From assembly GCA_018713375.1 (NCBI GenBank), contig DVOV01000111.1, forward strand, positions 1-7,084: a stretch of 7,084 nucleotides of DNA, written 5' to 3'. A program made the position numbers and the translations under genes. Under the pieces are notes generated by a model. The model saw nothing but the letters and a program-made list of their open reading frames with translations. It had not been told where the DNA came from and made no database searches. This document shows positions 1-6,399 of the stretch, in pieces. How positions within the stretch are numbered: position 1 is the first letter of the stretch; each line of letters begins with the position of its first letter. This DNA comes from Candidatus Scatomorpha stercorigallinarum (GTDB lineage: Bacteria; Bacillota_A; Clostridia; Oscillospirales; Oscillospiraceae).

Positions 1-1
1 G

Positions 2-962
<961 letters not shown>

Positions 963-970
<8 letters not shown>

Positions 971-1703
971 GATAGGCCGGCTGTACGGCGAGCTCTATGC
1001 CGCCGTTGGGGACATGAGCGATCTTTCGCACTTCACGGCCATGGCCGGCGGGCTCTACCGCTCGCAGGAAACGCGGCTGATGATCATCGGCCGGGCCACG
1101 AACGGCTGGAGGCGGCTGGACACCTCGAGCGCCGCGGCCTTCTCCCGCGAGGCGGAGGCGGCGTTCGGATCTCCGGGCTTTTCCTGGGTGTCCGGCGCTG
1201 GAGGGGACCTGCGCTCCGCGCGCGACGTGCTCTACCGCCTGAGCCGCAGCCCCTTCTGGCGCGTTTCGCGCCGGCTGCTCGCCGCCCTCGGGGAGGACGC
1301 CTCCGGCCGATGGGTGGAGCGCATAGCCTGGAGCAACCTTTATAAAATCGCCCCTCTCGGGGGCGGAAACCCCTCCAACGCGCTCTGCCGCGCTCAGATA
1401 GGCCCCTGCCGGGCCATCCTCGCGGAGGAGATCCGCCGATTTGAGCCCACGCACATCTTCATGCCCGTGGGCTGGAACTGGTTCGAGAGCGACGGGAGGT
1501 ATGATTTCTCCCGCCTTTTCGGCGGCGTCCGCCGCTCCGGGGGCAGATACGCCGAAGGCAGCGCGTATTTCGCCCTGCCGGATGGGCGGGCGGTTCAGGC
1601 CGTGATAGCCTGCCGGCCGGAGCGCCGCCCGGAGGAGGAATACGTCAGGGAAATCGCGGAGCTTTTCCGCACGTCCGCCCAGCGCGGGAAAGGAGCCACA
1701 TGA
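963..1703 (+). CDS. Uncharacterised protein, possibly uracil-DNA-glycosylase-like fold
   Basis: This 246-residue soluble protein has no signal peptide or membrane segment, and I cannot name its family with certainty. Its layout resembles UDG-superfamily proteins. A hydrophobic strand runs into IIGRATNGW (41-49), where UDGs carry the GQDPY-type water-activating loop. It is followed by WSNLYKIAP (123-131), a helix with a conserved-looking [18 protein letters not shown] (145-162), a strand [10 protein letters not shown] (165-174), and [14 protein letters not shown] (214-227) near the position of the His-Pro leucine loop. The assignment is inference only, and the usual catalytic Asp/His are not evident. 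The ATG at 963 lies inside lepA and has no clear Shine-Dalgarno, so translation probably depends on coupling. An in-frame ATG at 1014 (residue 18) is an alternative start. The stop overlaps the next start codon (ATGA, 1700-1703), which supports an operon. That it is a real gene is fairly secure from codon pattern and tight packing. Confidence 0.8.
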
Positions 1704-3310
1704 AAATAACGTTTCTCGGCGCGGCCCACGAGGTCACGGGCAGCTGCACCCTCGTCGAGTGCGGCGGCGTCCGCTTTATCGTGGACTGCGGCATGGAGCA
1801 GGGGCAGGACATGTTCGTGAACCAGAGCCTGCCCGTATCCCCCGGCGAGGTGGATTTCGCCCTGCTGACGCACGCGCACATCGACCACTCCGGGCTGCTG
1901 CCGCTGCTGGTGAAAAACGGCTTTTCCGGCGCGGTGTACGCCACGGCCGCCACCTGCTCGCTCGCGGACATAATGCTGCGCGACAGCGCGCACATACAGA
2001 TGAGCGAGGCCGAGTATAAAACCCGCAAGGCGCAGCGCGCCGGCCGGCCGGCGGTCGAGCCGCTATATGATCTCGGGGACGTTGAAGCGCTCGTGAAGCT
2101 CCTGCGCCCGTGCGCGTACGGCGAGGCCGTGCAGCCCGCGGAGGGCGTTGCGGTCCGCTTTACGGACATCGGGCACCTGCTCGGCTCTGCCTGCATTGAA
2201 GTCTGGCTGAGCGAGGGCGGCGTGACGAAAAAGCTCGTCTTTTCCGGCGACATCGGCAACACGCGCCAGCCCATACTGCGCGACCCGCAGCGGATAGCCT
2301 CGGCGGACTATGTGGTCGTGGAGTCCACCTACGGCGACCGCACCCACGGCGCGGAGCGCCCGGACTACATTTCGCTCCTCGCCGGGGCAATACAGCGCAC
2401 GCTCGACCGCGGCGGCAACGTCGTGATCCCCGCCTTCGCCGTGGGCAGGACGCAGGAGATGCTGTATTTCATCCGCGAGATCAAGGAGCGCGGCCTCATC
2501 CGCGGGCACGACGGCTTCAAGGTATACGTGGACAGCCCCCTGGCCATTGAGGCCACGAGCGTATTTTTACAGTGCGACACCTCGTTCCTCGACGACGAGG
2601 CCCGCGCCATCCTCGCACGCGGGGTGAACCCGCTGTATTTCGACGGGCTGGAGACCTCCGTGAGCGCCGAGGAGTCGAAGGCCATCAACGCCGACACGGA
2701 GCCGAAGGTGATAATCTCGGCGAGCGGCATGTGCGACGCCGGCAGGATAAGGCACCACCTCAAGCACAACCTCTGGCGGAGCGAGAGCCTTATCCTCTTC
2801 GTCGGCTACCAGGCCGAGGGGACGCTCGGCCGCGCGCTCTACGAGGGCGCGAAAGAGGTGCGGCTCTTCGGCGAGGACGTCGCCGTCCGGGCCGAGGTCA
2901 CCTATCTGCCCGGCGTGAGCGGGCACGCGGACAAAAACGGCCTGCTGGACTGGATGCTCGGCTTCACCGAGCGCCGCCCGGCGCAGGTGTTCGTCAACCA
3001 CGGGGACGACACGGCCTGCACGGCCTTCGCCGAAACGCTCAAGGAACACGGCTTCGAGGCCATGGCGCCCTACAGCGGGACGGAATACGACCTCGCCGCC
3101 GGGGCGTTCGTCACGCTCACGGAGGGCGTCCGCGTGAAGCCGAAGGAGGCCGCGAAGCGCCCCAAACCCATGAACGAGCACCTCGCCGCGCTCATCGCCG
3201 CGGCGGAGCGTCTGCTCGAGGCCGCGCGCGGGGCCGAAGGCCGGCCCAACAAGCTGCTGCGCGGCTGGACCGAGCGCATAAACAAAATCACAAAGGACAT
3301 GAAGGGCTGA
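1700..3310 (+). CDS. Beta-CASP metallo-beta-lactamase-fold ribonuclease (CPSF73/TTHA0252-like)
   Basis: This 536-residue protein is a complete zinc-dependent RNA hydrolase of the MBL/beta-CASP class, expected to cleave or trim RNA in the cytoplasm. All metal and catalytic motifs are present: motif 1 Asp29 (FIVDCG), motif 2 HxHxDH as His58, His60, Asp62 and His63 (THAHIDHSG), motif 3 His159 (DIGHLLGSA), and motif 4 Asp184 (FSGDIGN). The beta-CASP motifs are A Glu208 (ESTYGDR), B His409 (SGHAD) and C His434 (NHGDD). The cap domain lies at about 210-400 and contains AFAVGRTQEML and the SGMCDAGRIRHHLKH stretch. The last ~75 residues are a charged, Ala/Lys/Glu-rich tail beyond the core of about 460, with no recognised KH domain. 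A good ribosome binding site (GGAAAGGAG, 1687-1695) precedes the ATG, and the start overlaps the upstream stop by ATGA. It is not RNase J, which has a different motif set and C-terminal domain. Its RNA substrate cannot be told from sequence. Confidence 0.93.
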   Translation: MKITFLGAAHEVTGSCTLVECGGVRFIVDCGMEQGQDMFVNQSLPVSPGEVDFALLTHAHIDHSGLLPLLVKNGFSGAVYATAATCSLADIMLRDSAHIQMSEAEYKTRKAQRAGRPAVEPLYDLGDVEALVKLLRPCAYGEAVQPAEGVAVRFTDIGHLLGSACIEVWLSEGGVTKKLVFSGDIGNTRQPILRDPQRIASADYVVVESTYGDRTHGAERPDYISLLAGAIQRTLDRGGNVVIPAFAVGRTQEMLYFIREIKERGLIRGHDGFKVYVDSPLAIEATSVFLQCDTSFLDDEARAILARGVNPLYFDGLETSVSAEESKAINADTEPKVIISASGMCDAGRIRHHLKHNLWRSESLILFVGYQAEGTLGRALYEGAKEVRLFGEDVAVRAEVTYLPGVSGHADKNGLLDWMLGFTERRPAQVFVNHGDDTACTAFAETLKEHGFEAMAPYSGTEYDLAAGAFVTLTEGVRVKPKEAAKRPKPMNEHLAALIAAAERLLEAARGAEGRPNKLLRGWTERINKITKDMKG

Positions 3311-3335
3311 AGGCCCGTCAAAGGAGGAGCCTTAA

Positions 3336-4745
3336 ATGGCAGAGACAAACAGATTCGACCCCGAGCGCCCGCTCGGCGCCGGCATCGGCCGGCTCGGCCG
3401 CGAGGAGCTGATAAGGCTGGCCCTCGCGCTCTGCGCCGCCGCGCAGGGCTCGGAGGGCGGCGCGCACGGCTGCATCCACCCGATGAACATCAGCCTGACG
3501 CCGGAGGGCGCCGCGCTCGGCCCCAAGGCCGGGCACGCGCCGGGCGATTACAGCACGGACGAGCTGGAGTACATGGCTCCCGAGCTGTTCTGGGACCGTG
3601 AGCTGAGCAGCGCGGCGGACGTCTATTCCATCGGCCTTGTGCTCTACGCCGGCGTGACCGGCGGGCGGCTGCCCTTCTTCCCCTGCGGGCCGGAGAGCAT
3701 AACCAACGAGCAGCGGGCCGCGGCCCTCCGCCGCCGCCTGAACGGCGAAGCCGTCGCCGTGCCCCCCGTGGCGGGCGAGAAGCTGGGCGAGGTGCTGAAA
3801 AAGGCCCTGGCCTTCGACCGCGCGGAGAGGTATGCCAACACCGCCGAGCTCGCCGCGGACCTGAAGGACTGCGTCGGCGAGGGCGACGCCGCCGCCATGG
3901 CCGCCTTCGGCAAGAGCGAGCGCGAGCTGAGCGAGGTGGAGCGCACCATGGCCGGCATCATCGCCTCTTTTGACGGGGACGCGGCCCCCGCCGCCCCGGC
4001 GGAGACCCCGGCAGCGCCCTCCCCCGCGCCGGAAAAGCCGCCGGAGGTGGAGTACCGCGTCGACAAGGGCTTCGAGCAGCGGCCGCAGAAAAAGGCCGCG
4101 CCCGAAAAGCCGCCGAAGCGCCAGCCGCCGCGGAAGCGCGGCGCGCTCTACGCCGTGCTCGCCATCTGCGTGGTGGTCGTGGCGGCGGCGCTGGTGGTGA
4201 ACGCCGTCTGGGGCCTGCCCGGCAGCGGGGACGACGGCATTGCCAGCCCCTCGCCCGACGCCGCCGCTTCCGCCGCGCCCACGCCCAGTGCGGAGCCCAC
4301 GCCCAGCCCCACGCCGTCGCCCGCTCCCACGCCCACCCCGCAGCCGGAGAGCACCTATCAGCTCTTCATCGAGGACGTCACCTGGGAGGAGGCCCGCGAC
4401 CTCTGCGAGGAGAAGGGCGGCCACCTGGTGACCATCTCCGACGCCGATGAGCTGGAGAAAGTCACCGGCCTGGCGGAGACCTACGGCGTCTCGCTGGTCT
4501 GGATCGGCTTCTACCGCGGCCAGGACGGCGAGATACACTGGCTGAACGGCGAGGACATCGACTACTACATATGGGGCGACGGCGAGCCCTCCGGCCACGA
4601 CACGGACGGCGCCGCCGAGGACTACGGCCTGCTCTGGCAGACCGACTCCGGCTGGATATACAACGACTCCCGCAACGATCCCATAAGCGCTTACCCCGGC
4701 ATCTACAGCGGCAATATCGCCTATATCTGCGAATACGGCGGATGA
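3336..4745 (+). CDS. Membrane protein: N-lobe-less pseudokinase, TM helix, C-type-lectin-like domain
   Basis: This 469-residue type II membrane protein begins after a strong AAGGAGG site (3321-3327). An in-frame TAA (3333-3335) lies directly before the ATG, so no longer start exists. Residues ~22-190 resemble a Ser/Thr kinase C-lobe: a helix REELIRLALALC, then IHPMNISLT (47-55) where kinases have IHRDLKPENILLT, YMAPEL (79-84, APE motif), DVYSIGLVLY (from Asp95) and a subdomain-XI-like Arg165 (AERY). The glycine loop, the ATP lysine, the whole N-lobe, the RDLK of the catalytic loop and DFG are absent, so it should be catalytically dead. A Pro/Ala-rich linker with a basic patch (KRQPPRKRG) precedes a TM helix (~270-294), giving N-inside topology by the positive-inside rule. 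A Pro/Thr/Ser stalk (~304-338) leads to a C-type-lectin-like domain (341-469) with TWEEARDLCEEKGGHLVTI, WIGFY, WIYND and Cys357/Cys465 as the likely disulfide. The calcium EPN motif is replaced by EPS. The ligand is unknown. Confidence 0.9.
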   Translation: MAETNRFDPERPLGAGIGRLGREELIRLALALCAAAQGSEGGAHGCIHPMNISLTPEGAALGPKAGHAPGDYSTDELEYMAPELFWDRELSSAADVYSIGLVLYAGVTGGRLPFFPCGPESITNEQRAAALRRRLNGEAVAVPPVAGEKLGEVLKKALAFDRAERYANTAELAADLKDCVGEGDAAAMAAFGKSERELSEVERTMAGIIASFDGDAAPAAPAETPAAPSPAPEKPPEVEYRVDKGFEQRPQKKAAPEKPPKRQPPRKRGALYAVLAICVVVVAAALVVNAVWGLPGSGDDGIASPSPDAAASAAPTPSAEPTPSPTPSPAPTPTPQPESTYQLFIEDVTWEEARDLCEEKGGHLVTISDADELEKVTGLAETYGVSLVWIGFYRGQDGEIHWLNGEDIDYYIWGDGEPSGHDTDGAAEDYGLLWQTDSGWIYNDSRNDPISAYPGIYSGNIAYICEYGG

Positions 4746-4763
4746 TGGCCGCAGGGCCCACGT

Positions 4764-4806
4764 GCCACCCCATTTCTTTGGTCTTGCCCAAAGAAACGGG
4801 AGTGGC
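4764..4806. repeat. TTTCTTTGG hairpin, intergenic repeat copy 1
   Basis: A perfect 9-bp stem, TTTCTTTGG (4773-4781) with CCAAAGAAA (4788-4796), encloses a 6-nt loop. It extends outward through CCC/GGG and GCCAC/GTGGC with one mismatch and one bulged A. It starts 19 bp after the stop codon of the lectin-domain gene and shares its sequence type with the hairpin at 5098-5140. No T-run follows it on the plus strand, so the next hairpin is the better terminator. Confidence 0.75.
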
Positions 4807-4823
4807 GCCCCAAAGAAAAACGC

Positions 4824-4844
4824 CCAGGCTGCGGTAAGGAGGCA
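4824..4844 (+). repeat. CCAGGCTGCG repeat, copy 1
   Basis: This 21-bp unit differs from the unit at 4994-5014 by one base (G/A at its eleventh position). It shares the CCAGGCTGCG head and GGAKGCA tail with the units at 5647 and 5833. It contains a TAAGGAGG string that looks like a ribosome binding site but has no credible gene after it. Confidence 0.75.
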
Positions 4845-4852
4845 GATGCGCT

Positions 4853-4899
4853 GCGCGCCTCACTAACGGAGGTCATCCGTTGGTGAGGCGCGCTTCTTT
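4853..4899 (+). terminator. Rho-independent terminator after the lectin-domain gene
   Basis: An 18-bp stem pairs 4853-4870 (GCGCGCCTCACTAACGGA) with 4876-4893, with one G-T pair and a 5-nt loop GGTCA. It is followed by TTCTTT (4894-4899). It lies about 108 bp after the stop at 4745 and is the most likely end of the transcript running from lepA. The T-run is interrupted by a C. Confidence 0.8.
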
Positions 4900-4931
4900 G
4901 CATCCAAGCGCAGCTTGGCCGTCCGTGCATT

Positions 4932-4994
4932 GCTTCGCTTCGCTCGCGGCACTGCCGATTATCAACATGTTAGCGGCGCGAGCGTAAGCGAAGC
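4932..4994. repeat. Long imperfect inverted repeat (GCTTCGCTTCGCTCGCG)
   Basis: The left arm 4932-4948 and right arm 4977-4994 pair over 17 bp with a single bulged T (4985). They enclose 28 nt centred on the 8-bp palindrome AACATGTT (4964-4971). The right arm runs directly into the CCAGGCTGCG repeat at 4994, as if the two form one composite element. No T-run follows, so it does not look like a terminator. Confidence 0.7.
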
Positions 4995-5077
4995 CAGGCT
5001 GCGATAAGGAGGCAATGGGCTGTGCCCGGTCTACCGAAAGGCTTCCAACAGTGGGGCGCGCAGCGCAATTGCCAGCG
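4994..5077 (+). repeat. CCAGGCTGCG composite repeat, copy 2, with TACCGAAAGG tail
   Basis: The head CCAGGCTGCGATAAGGAGGC is followed by TACCGAAAGGCTT (around 5032-5044) and GGGGCGCGCAGCGCA (5053-5067), ending at ATTGCC. The same order of blocks recurs at 5833-5912 with scattered substitutions (TACCGAAGGGTTT, GGGGCGCACAGCGCA, ATCTGCC). This supports an ~80-bp dispersed element and not chance similarity. Confidence 0.72.
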
Positions 5078-5097
5078 GCCGTTGGCCGCCTTTGGAG

Positions 5098-5140
5098 TCT
5101 GAGGGGTTTCTTTTGGCGCAAGCAAAAGAAATCTCTCAGA
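5098..5140. repeat. TTTCTTTTG hairpin, intergenic repeat copy 2
   Basis: The left arm 5098-5115 and right arm 5123-5140 pair over 18 bp (TCTGAGGGGTTTCTTTTG with CAAAAGAAATCTCTCAGA) with two G-T wobbles and a 7-nt loop GCGCAAG. The core is the same TTTCTTT..AAAGAAA design as at 4773-4796. Pairing is complete with wobbles only if read as plus-strand RNA, a mild hint that the plus strand is the transcribed one. Confidence 0.75.
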
Positions 5141-5433
5141 ATAGGGCCGCAGGGGCGTTCGTCCCTGCATCCCGCCCGCCGCCGCAAAAAAGGTGGCGGG
5201 CCGATGTGGATCGGTCCGCCGAAACAGGGTTGTGGGATAAAGATATGAGCCGGGTCCCCGCATGATGGCCCCGCCGTGGAGGCGGCCCCATCAGTTGGAT
5301 AAGCTGTGATGAAAAGATACACCCGCGCGCGGGATTTTGCAAGAGCGAAGCCTGTCGAAGCGCCACTACTTTTGTCGAACGCATAAAATTTCTTTTCCGC
5401 GGGCATGATAGCTGCGAAAAGGAGGCTGAAAGC

Positions 5434-5646
5434 ATGATAATGGACCGTATCGCACTGACCCTGGCCATCATCGGCGGTATCAACTGGGGCAGCGTGGGCC
5501 TGTTCCGCTTCGACATAGTCGCGTGGCTCTTTGGCGGGCAGACCGCCACCGTGAGCCGCGTCGTCTACACCCTCGTGGGCCTCGCTGCCCTCTGGTGCGT
5601 CACGCTGCTCTTCCGCAGCCGCGAAGAGGAATCCTCCCCCGGCTGA
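5434..5646 (+). CDS. DUF378 family small membrane protein
   Basis: This 70-residue protein is a good match to the DUF378 (YuzA-like) family of two-helix inner membrane proteins of unknown function. Helix 1 spans about residues 6-24 and holds the family signature IIGGINWGSVGLF (12-24). It is followed by FDIVAWLFGG (26-35). Helix 2 spans about 43-60 (VVYTLVGLAALWCVTLLF) and follows the typical S-R-V-V-Y entry. The C-terminus is short and charged (RSREEESSPG). The ATG at 5434 is chosen because AAAAGGAGG (5417-5425) lies 8 nt upstream; the ATG at 5440 is too far away. The gene stands alone, with repeats on both sides and a strong terminator at 5715-5746. No function can be assigned beyond a small membrane protein. 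Confidence 0.92.
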   Translation: MIMDRIALTLAIIGGINWGSVGLFRFDIVAWLFGGQTATVSRVVYTLVGLAALWCVTLLFRSREEESSPG

Positions 5647-5667
5647 CCAGGCTGCGCCTGGAGGCAG
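5647..5667 (+). repeat. CCAGGCTGCG repeat, copy 3
   Basis: CCAGGCTGCGCCTGGA starts one base after the DUF378 stop codon. Within it CCAGG and CCTGG pair around CTGCG. The following bases (GGCAGTTGCCTGCGGCC) continue into the 108-bp duplicated module. The first 16 bases are identical to the unit at 5833. Confidence 0.72.
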
Positions 5668-5771
5668 TTGCCTGCGGCCCGGGCTACGGTGAGGTTTGCG
5701 GAAACCTATAGCAGAAAACCCGAGGAGCTCCTGCTCCTCGGGTTTTGCTCTACGCGGCCTGCGCTGCGCGC
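5664..5771 (+). repeat. Duplicated 108-bp terminator module, copy 1
   Basis: This stretch aligns without gaps to 5920-6027 at an offset of exactly 256 bp, with about four substitutions by my reading (5679, the terminator loop, 5751, and one in the GCGGCCT/GCGGCGT stretch). It contains a small hairpin, AGGTTT (5692-5697) with AAACCT (5702-5707), and the terminator at 5715-5746. Both copies have the same orientation. Confidence 0.9.
5715..5746 (+). terminator. Terminator of the DUF378 gene (bidirectional)
   Basis: A perfect 14-bp stem pairs AAAACCCGAGGAGC (5715-5728) with GCTCCTCGGGTTTT (5733-5746) around the loop TCCT. The A-run before and T-run after let it act in both directions. It lies 68 bp after the DUF378 stop codon. 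Confidence 0.9.
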
Positions 5772-5832
5772 CGCTTTATCTGAAGTTATCTGAAGTTTTG
5801 ATCAAACTTTTTCAAAAGTTTGTGGGGTCGAG
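5772..5832. repeat. Short tandem repeat and CAAACTTTT hairpin
   Basis: ATCTGAAGTT occurs twice in tandem (5778-5787 and 5788-5797). A perfect 9-bp inverted repeat follows: CAAACTTTT (5803-5811) with AAAAGTTTG (5814-5822), separated by TC. It is AT-rich against a GC-rich background and leads into GTGGGGTCGAGC and the next CCAGGCTGCG unit. From memory, similar hairpin-plus-GGGGTC strings are common between genes in gut clostridia. Confidence 0.65.
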
Positions 5833-5912
5833 CCAGGCTGCGCCTGGATGCATCTGCCTGCGGCCTAGTTTACCGAAGGGTTTACGTCAGCGGGGCGCAC
5901 AGCGCATCTGCC
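5833..5912 (+). repeat. CCAGGCTGCG composite repeat, copy 4, with TACCGAAGGG tail
   Basis: CCAGGCTGCGCCTGGATGCA is followed by TGCCTGCGGCCT, TACCGAAGGGTTT and GGGGCGCACAGCGCATCTGCC. The 5' half resembles the unit at 5647-5697 and the 3' half resembles 5030-5077, so this copy links the two versions of the repeat. It abuts copy 2 of the duplicated terminator module. Confidence 0.72.
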
Positions 5913-5919
5913 GCCGGAC

Positions 5920-6027
5920 GCAGTTGCCTGCGGCCTGGGCTACGGTGAGGTTTGCGGAAACCTATAGCAGAAAACCCGAGGAGCTCCCGCTCCTCGGGTT
6001 TTGCTCTGCGCGGCGTGCGCTGCGCGC
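5920..6027 (+). repeat. Duplicated 108-bp terminator module, copy 2
   Basis: This is the second copy of the module at 5664-5771, near-identical and in direct orientation. It ends about 6 bp before the stop codon of the minus-strand gene at 6034, so here it serves the opposite strand. Confidence 0.9.
5971..6002 (-). terminator. Terminator of the 69-residue minus-strand gene (bidirectional)
   Basis: The same perfect 14-bp stem as at 5715-5746 pairs 5971-5984 with 5989-6002; the loop is TCCC instead of TCCT. On the minus strand the stem ends in TTTTCT. It begins 31 bp downstream of the stop codon of the gene at 6034-6243. Confidence 0.88.
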
Positions 6028-6033
6028 GCTTTC

Positions 6034-6243
6034 TCAGATCGCCGCCAGGGCGTCGCGGATCTTCTGCTTGATCTCCGGGGAGACCTTGCTGTCCGGCACC
6101 ATGTTGAACACGGCCTCCACCGTCTTGCCCTTGACGAGCTTGACCATGGGGCTCTTGAGGATCTTCGGGTCGATGGCGTTCATCGCGTCGCAGGCCGCCT
6201 GGTTGGCGAGCAGCTCCTTCACTGTGACTTTGCTGATATCCAT
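6034..6243 (-). CDS. Small conserved-looking protein of unknown function (69 aa)
   Basis: This small soluble protein belongs to no family I recognise. It starts MDISKVTVKELLANQAACDA and ends DSKVSPEIKQKIRDALAAI. It appears mostly helical, has no signal peptide or membrane segment, and has one cysteine (Cys18). I chose the ATG at 6243 because AAAGGGG lies about 7 nt upstream on the minus strand and a well-formed promoter (6302-6330) places the transcript start near 6295. The frame is open further up to an ATG at 6342, but that start lies upstream of this promoter and the added 33 residues look like non-coding translation. The gene has its own promoter and terminator, so it is a single-gene unit divergent from addB. 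Codon pattern and clean signals support a real gene; any link to AddB function is untested. Confidence 0.85.
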   Translation of the reverse strand: MDISKVTVKELLANQAACDAMNAIDPKILKSPMVKLVKGKTVEAVFNMVPDSKVSPEIKQKIRDALAAI

Positions 6244-6298
6244 GTGGTTTCCCCTTTCAAGTCCGTGTGCCCGCGGTGCGCCCACGGGCCAAGTTATT

Positions 6299-6320
6299 GA
6301 CATTTTAGCATGAAAATGTC
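6299..6320. promoter_or_regulatory. Inverted repeat overlapping the minus-strand promoter, possible operator
   Basis: GACATTTT (6299-6306) and AAAATGTC (6313-6320) form a perfect 8-bp inverted repeat around AGCATG. It covers the -10 box and part of the spacer of the minus promoter and sits about 15 bp from the -35 of the addB promoter. A bound repressor would block the minus-strand gene directly. The dyad could also be incidental to the AT-rich -10. Confidence 0.45.
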
Positions 6321-6330
6321 GGCTTTTCAA
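6302..6330 (-). promoter_or_regulatory. Sigma-A-type promoter for the 69-aa gene
   Basis: On the minus strand, TTGAAA (6330-6325) is followed by a 17-bp spacer and TAAAAT (6307-6302). Each hexamer is one base from consensus and the spacing is optimal. The transcript start would be near 6295, giving a leader of about 50 nt that includes the AAAGGGG site. Confidence 0.8.
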
Positions 6331-6335
6331 TAGCC

Positions 6336-6364
6336 TTTTCACCCCGCGCCGCTTATGTTATAAT
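6336..6364 (+). promoter_or_regulatory. Sigma-A-type promoter for addB
   Basis: TTTTCA (6336-6341), a 17-bp spacer and a consensus TATAAT (6359-6364) place the transcript start near 6371, about 29 nt before the addB ATG. Its -35 is only 5 bp from the -35 of the divergent minus promoter, so the two polymerases would compete or share regulation. Confidence 0.8.
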
Positions 6365-6399
6365 AAGTTTCACGTATTTGGCAGTACGGGGGGAGACCT

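Larger units (their letters stand above)
4746..5433. other. Gene-free, hairpin- and repeat-rich intergenic region
   Basis: About 690 bp between the lectin-domain gene and the DUF378 gene hold no credible coding region. Open frames here are short, Arg/Pro-rich and run through inverted repeats. The stretch contains, in order: a TTTCTTTGG hairpin (4764-4806), a CCAGGCTGCG repeat (4824-4844), a terminator (4853-4899), a long imperfect hairpin (4932-4994), a second CCAGGCTGCG repeat with its tail (4994-5077), and a second TTTCTTT-type hairpin (5098-5140). Two further hairpins follow: 5174-5201 (10-bp stem GCCCGCCGCC with one G-T pair around GCAAAAAA) and 5263-5293 (6+5-bp stem TGATGG..CCATCA with a 2x2 internal loop). 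No promoter stands out before the DUF378 gene; TAAAAT at 5384-5389 is a possible -10 without a good -35. Confidence 0.75.

Noticed and set aside
2572..3411. 279-codon plus-strand frame
   Set aside because: It overlaps the beta-CASP nuclease out of frame, is extremely Arg-rich and has no motif.
3318..4598. 426-codon open frame on the minus strand
   Set aside because: It is antisense to the lectin-domain gene, whose kinase and lectin motifs are clear. The reverse translation is Arg/Gly/Ala-rich low complexity, typical of a high-GC shadow.
4846..4866. Six-codon ATG frame with a ribosome-binding-like string, ending inside the 4853 hairpin, resembling a leader peptide
   Set aside because: Spacing is too short, no downstream gene would be attenuated, and the same string recurs in the repeat family without an ORF.
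5015..5248. 77-codon plus-strand frame after a TAAGGAGG string
   Set aside because: The Shine-Dalgarno-like string is part of the CCAGGCTGCG repeat and sits only 2 nt from the ATG. The frame translates hairpin repeats.
4873..5406. 177-codon minus-strand frame in the gene-free gap
   Set aside because: No ribosome binding site, no recognisable domain, and it spans several inverted repeats.
4746..6033. CRISPR array
   Set aside because: Repeats are few, unevenly spaced and divergent, and there are no cas genes.
6297..6302. TTGACA on the plus strand as a -35 box for addB
   Set aside because: Nothing resembling a -10 lies 16-18 bp downstream (CGGCTT region). The TTTTCA/TATAAT pair at 6336-6364 is much better.
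5696..6313. 205-codon open frame on the plus strand across the repeats
   Set aside because: It runs through both terminator hairpins and antisense to the 69-residue gene, lacks a ribosome binding site, and its translation merely repeats the duplicated DNA (two SRKPEE/AENPRSS-like blocks).
6244..6342. Upstream extension of the 69-aa gene to an ATG at 6342
   Set aside because: It would place the start upstream of the likely promoter and the inverted repeat. The internal ATG at 6243 has the ribosome binding site.
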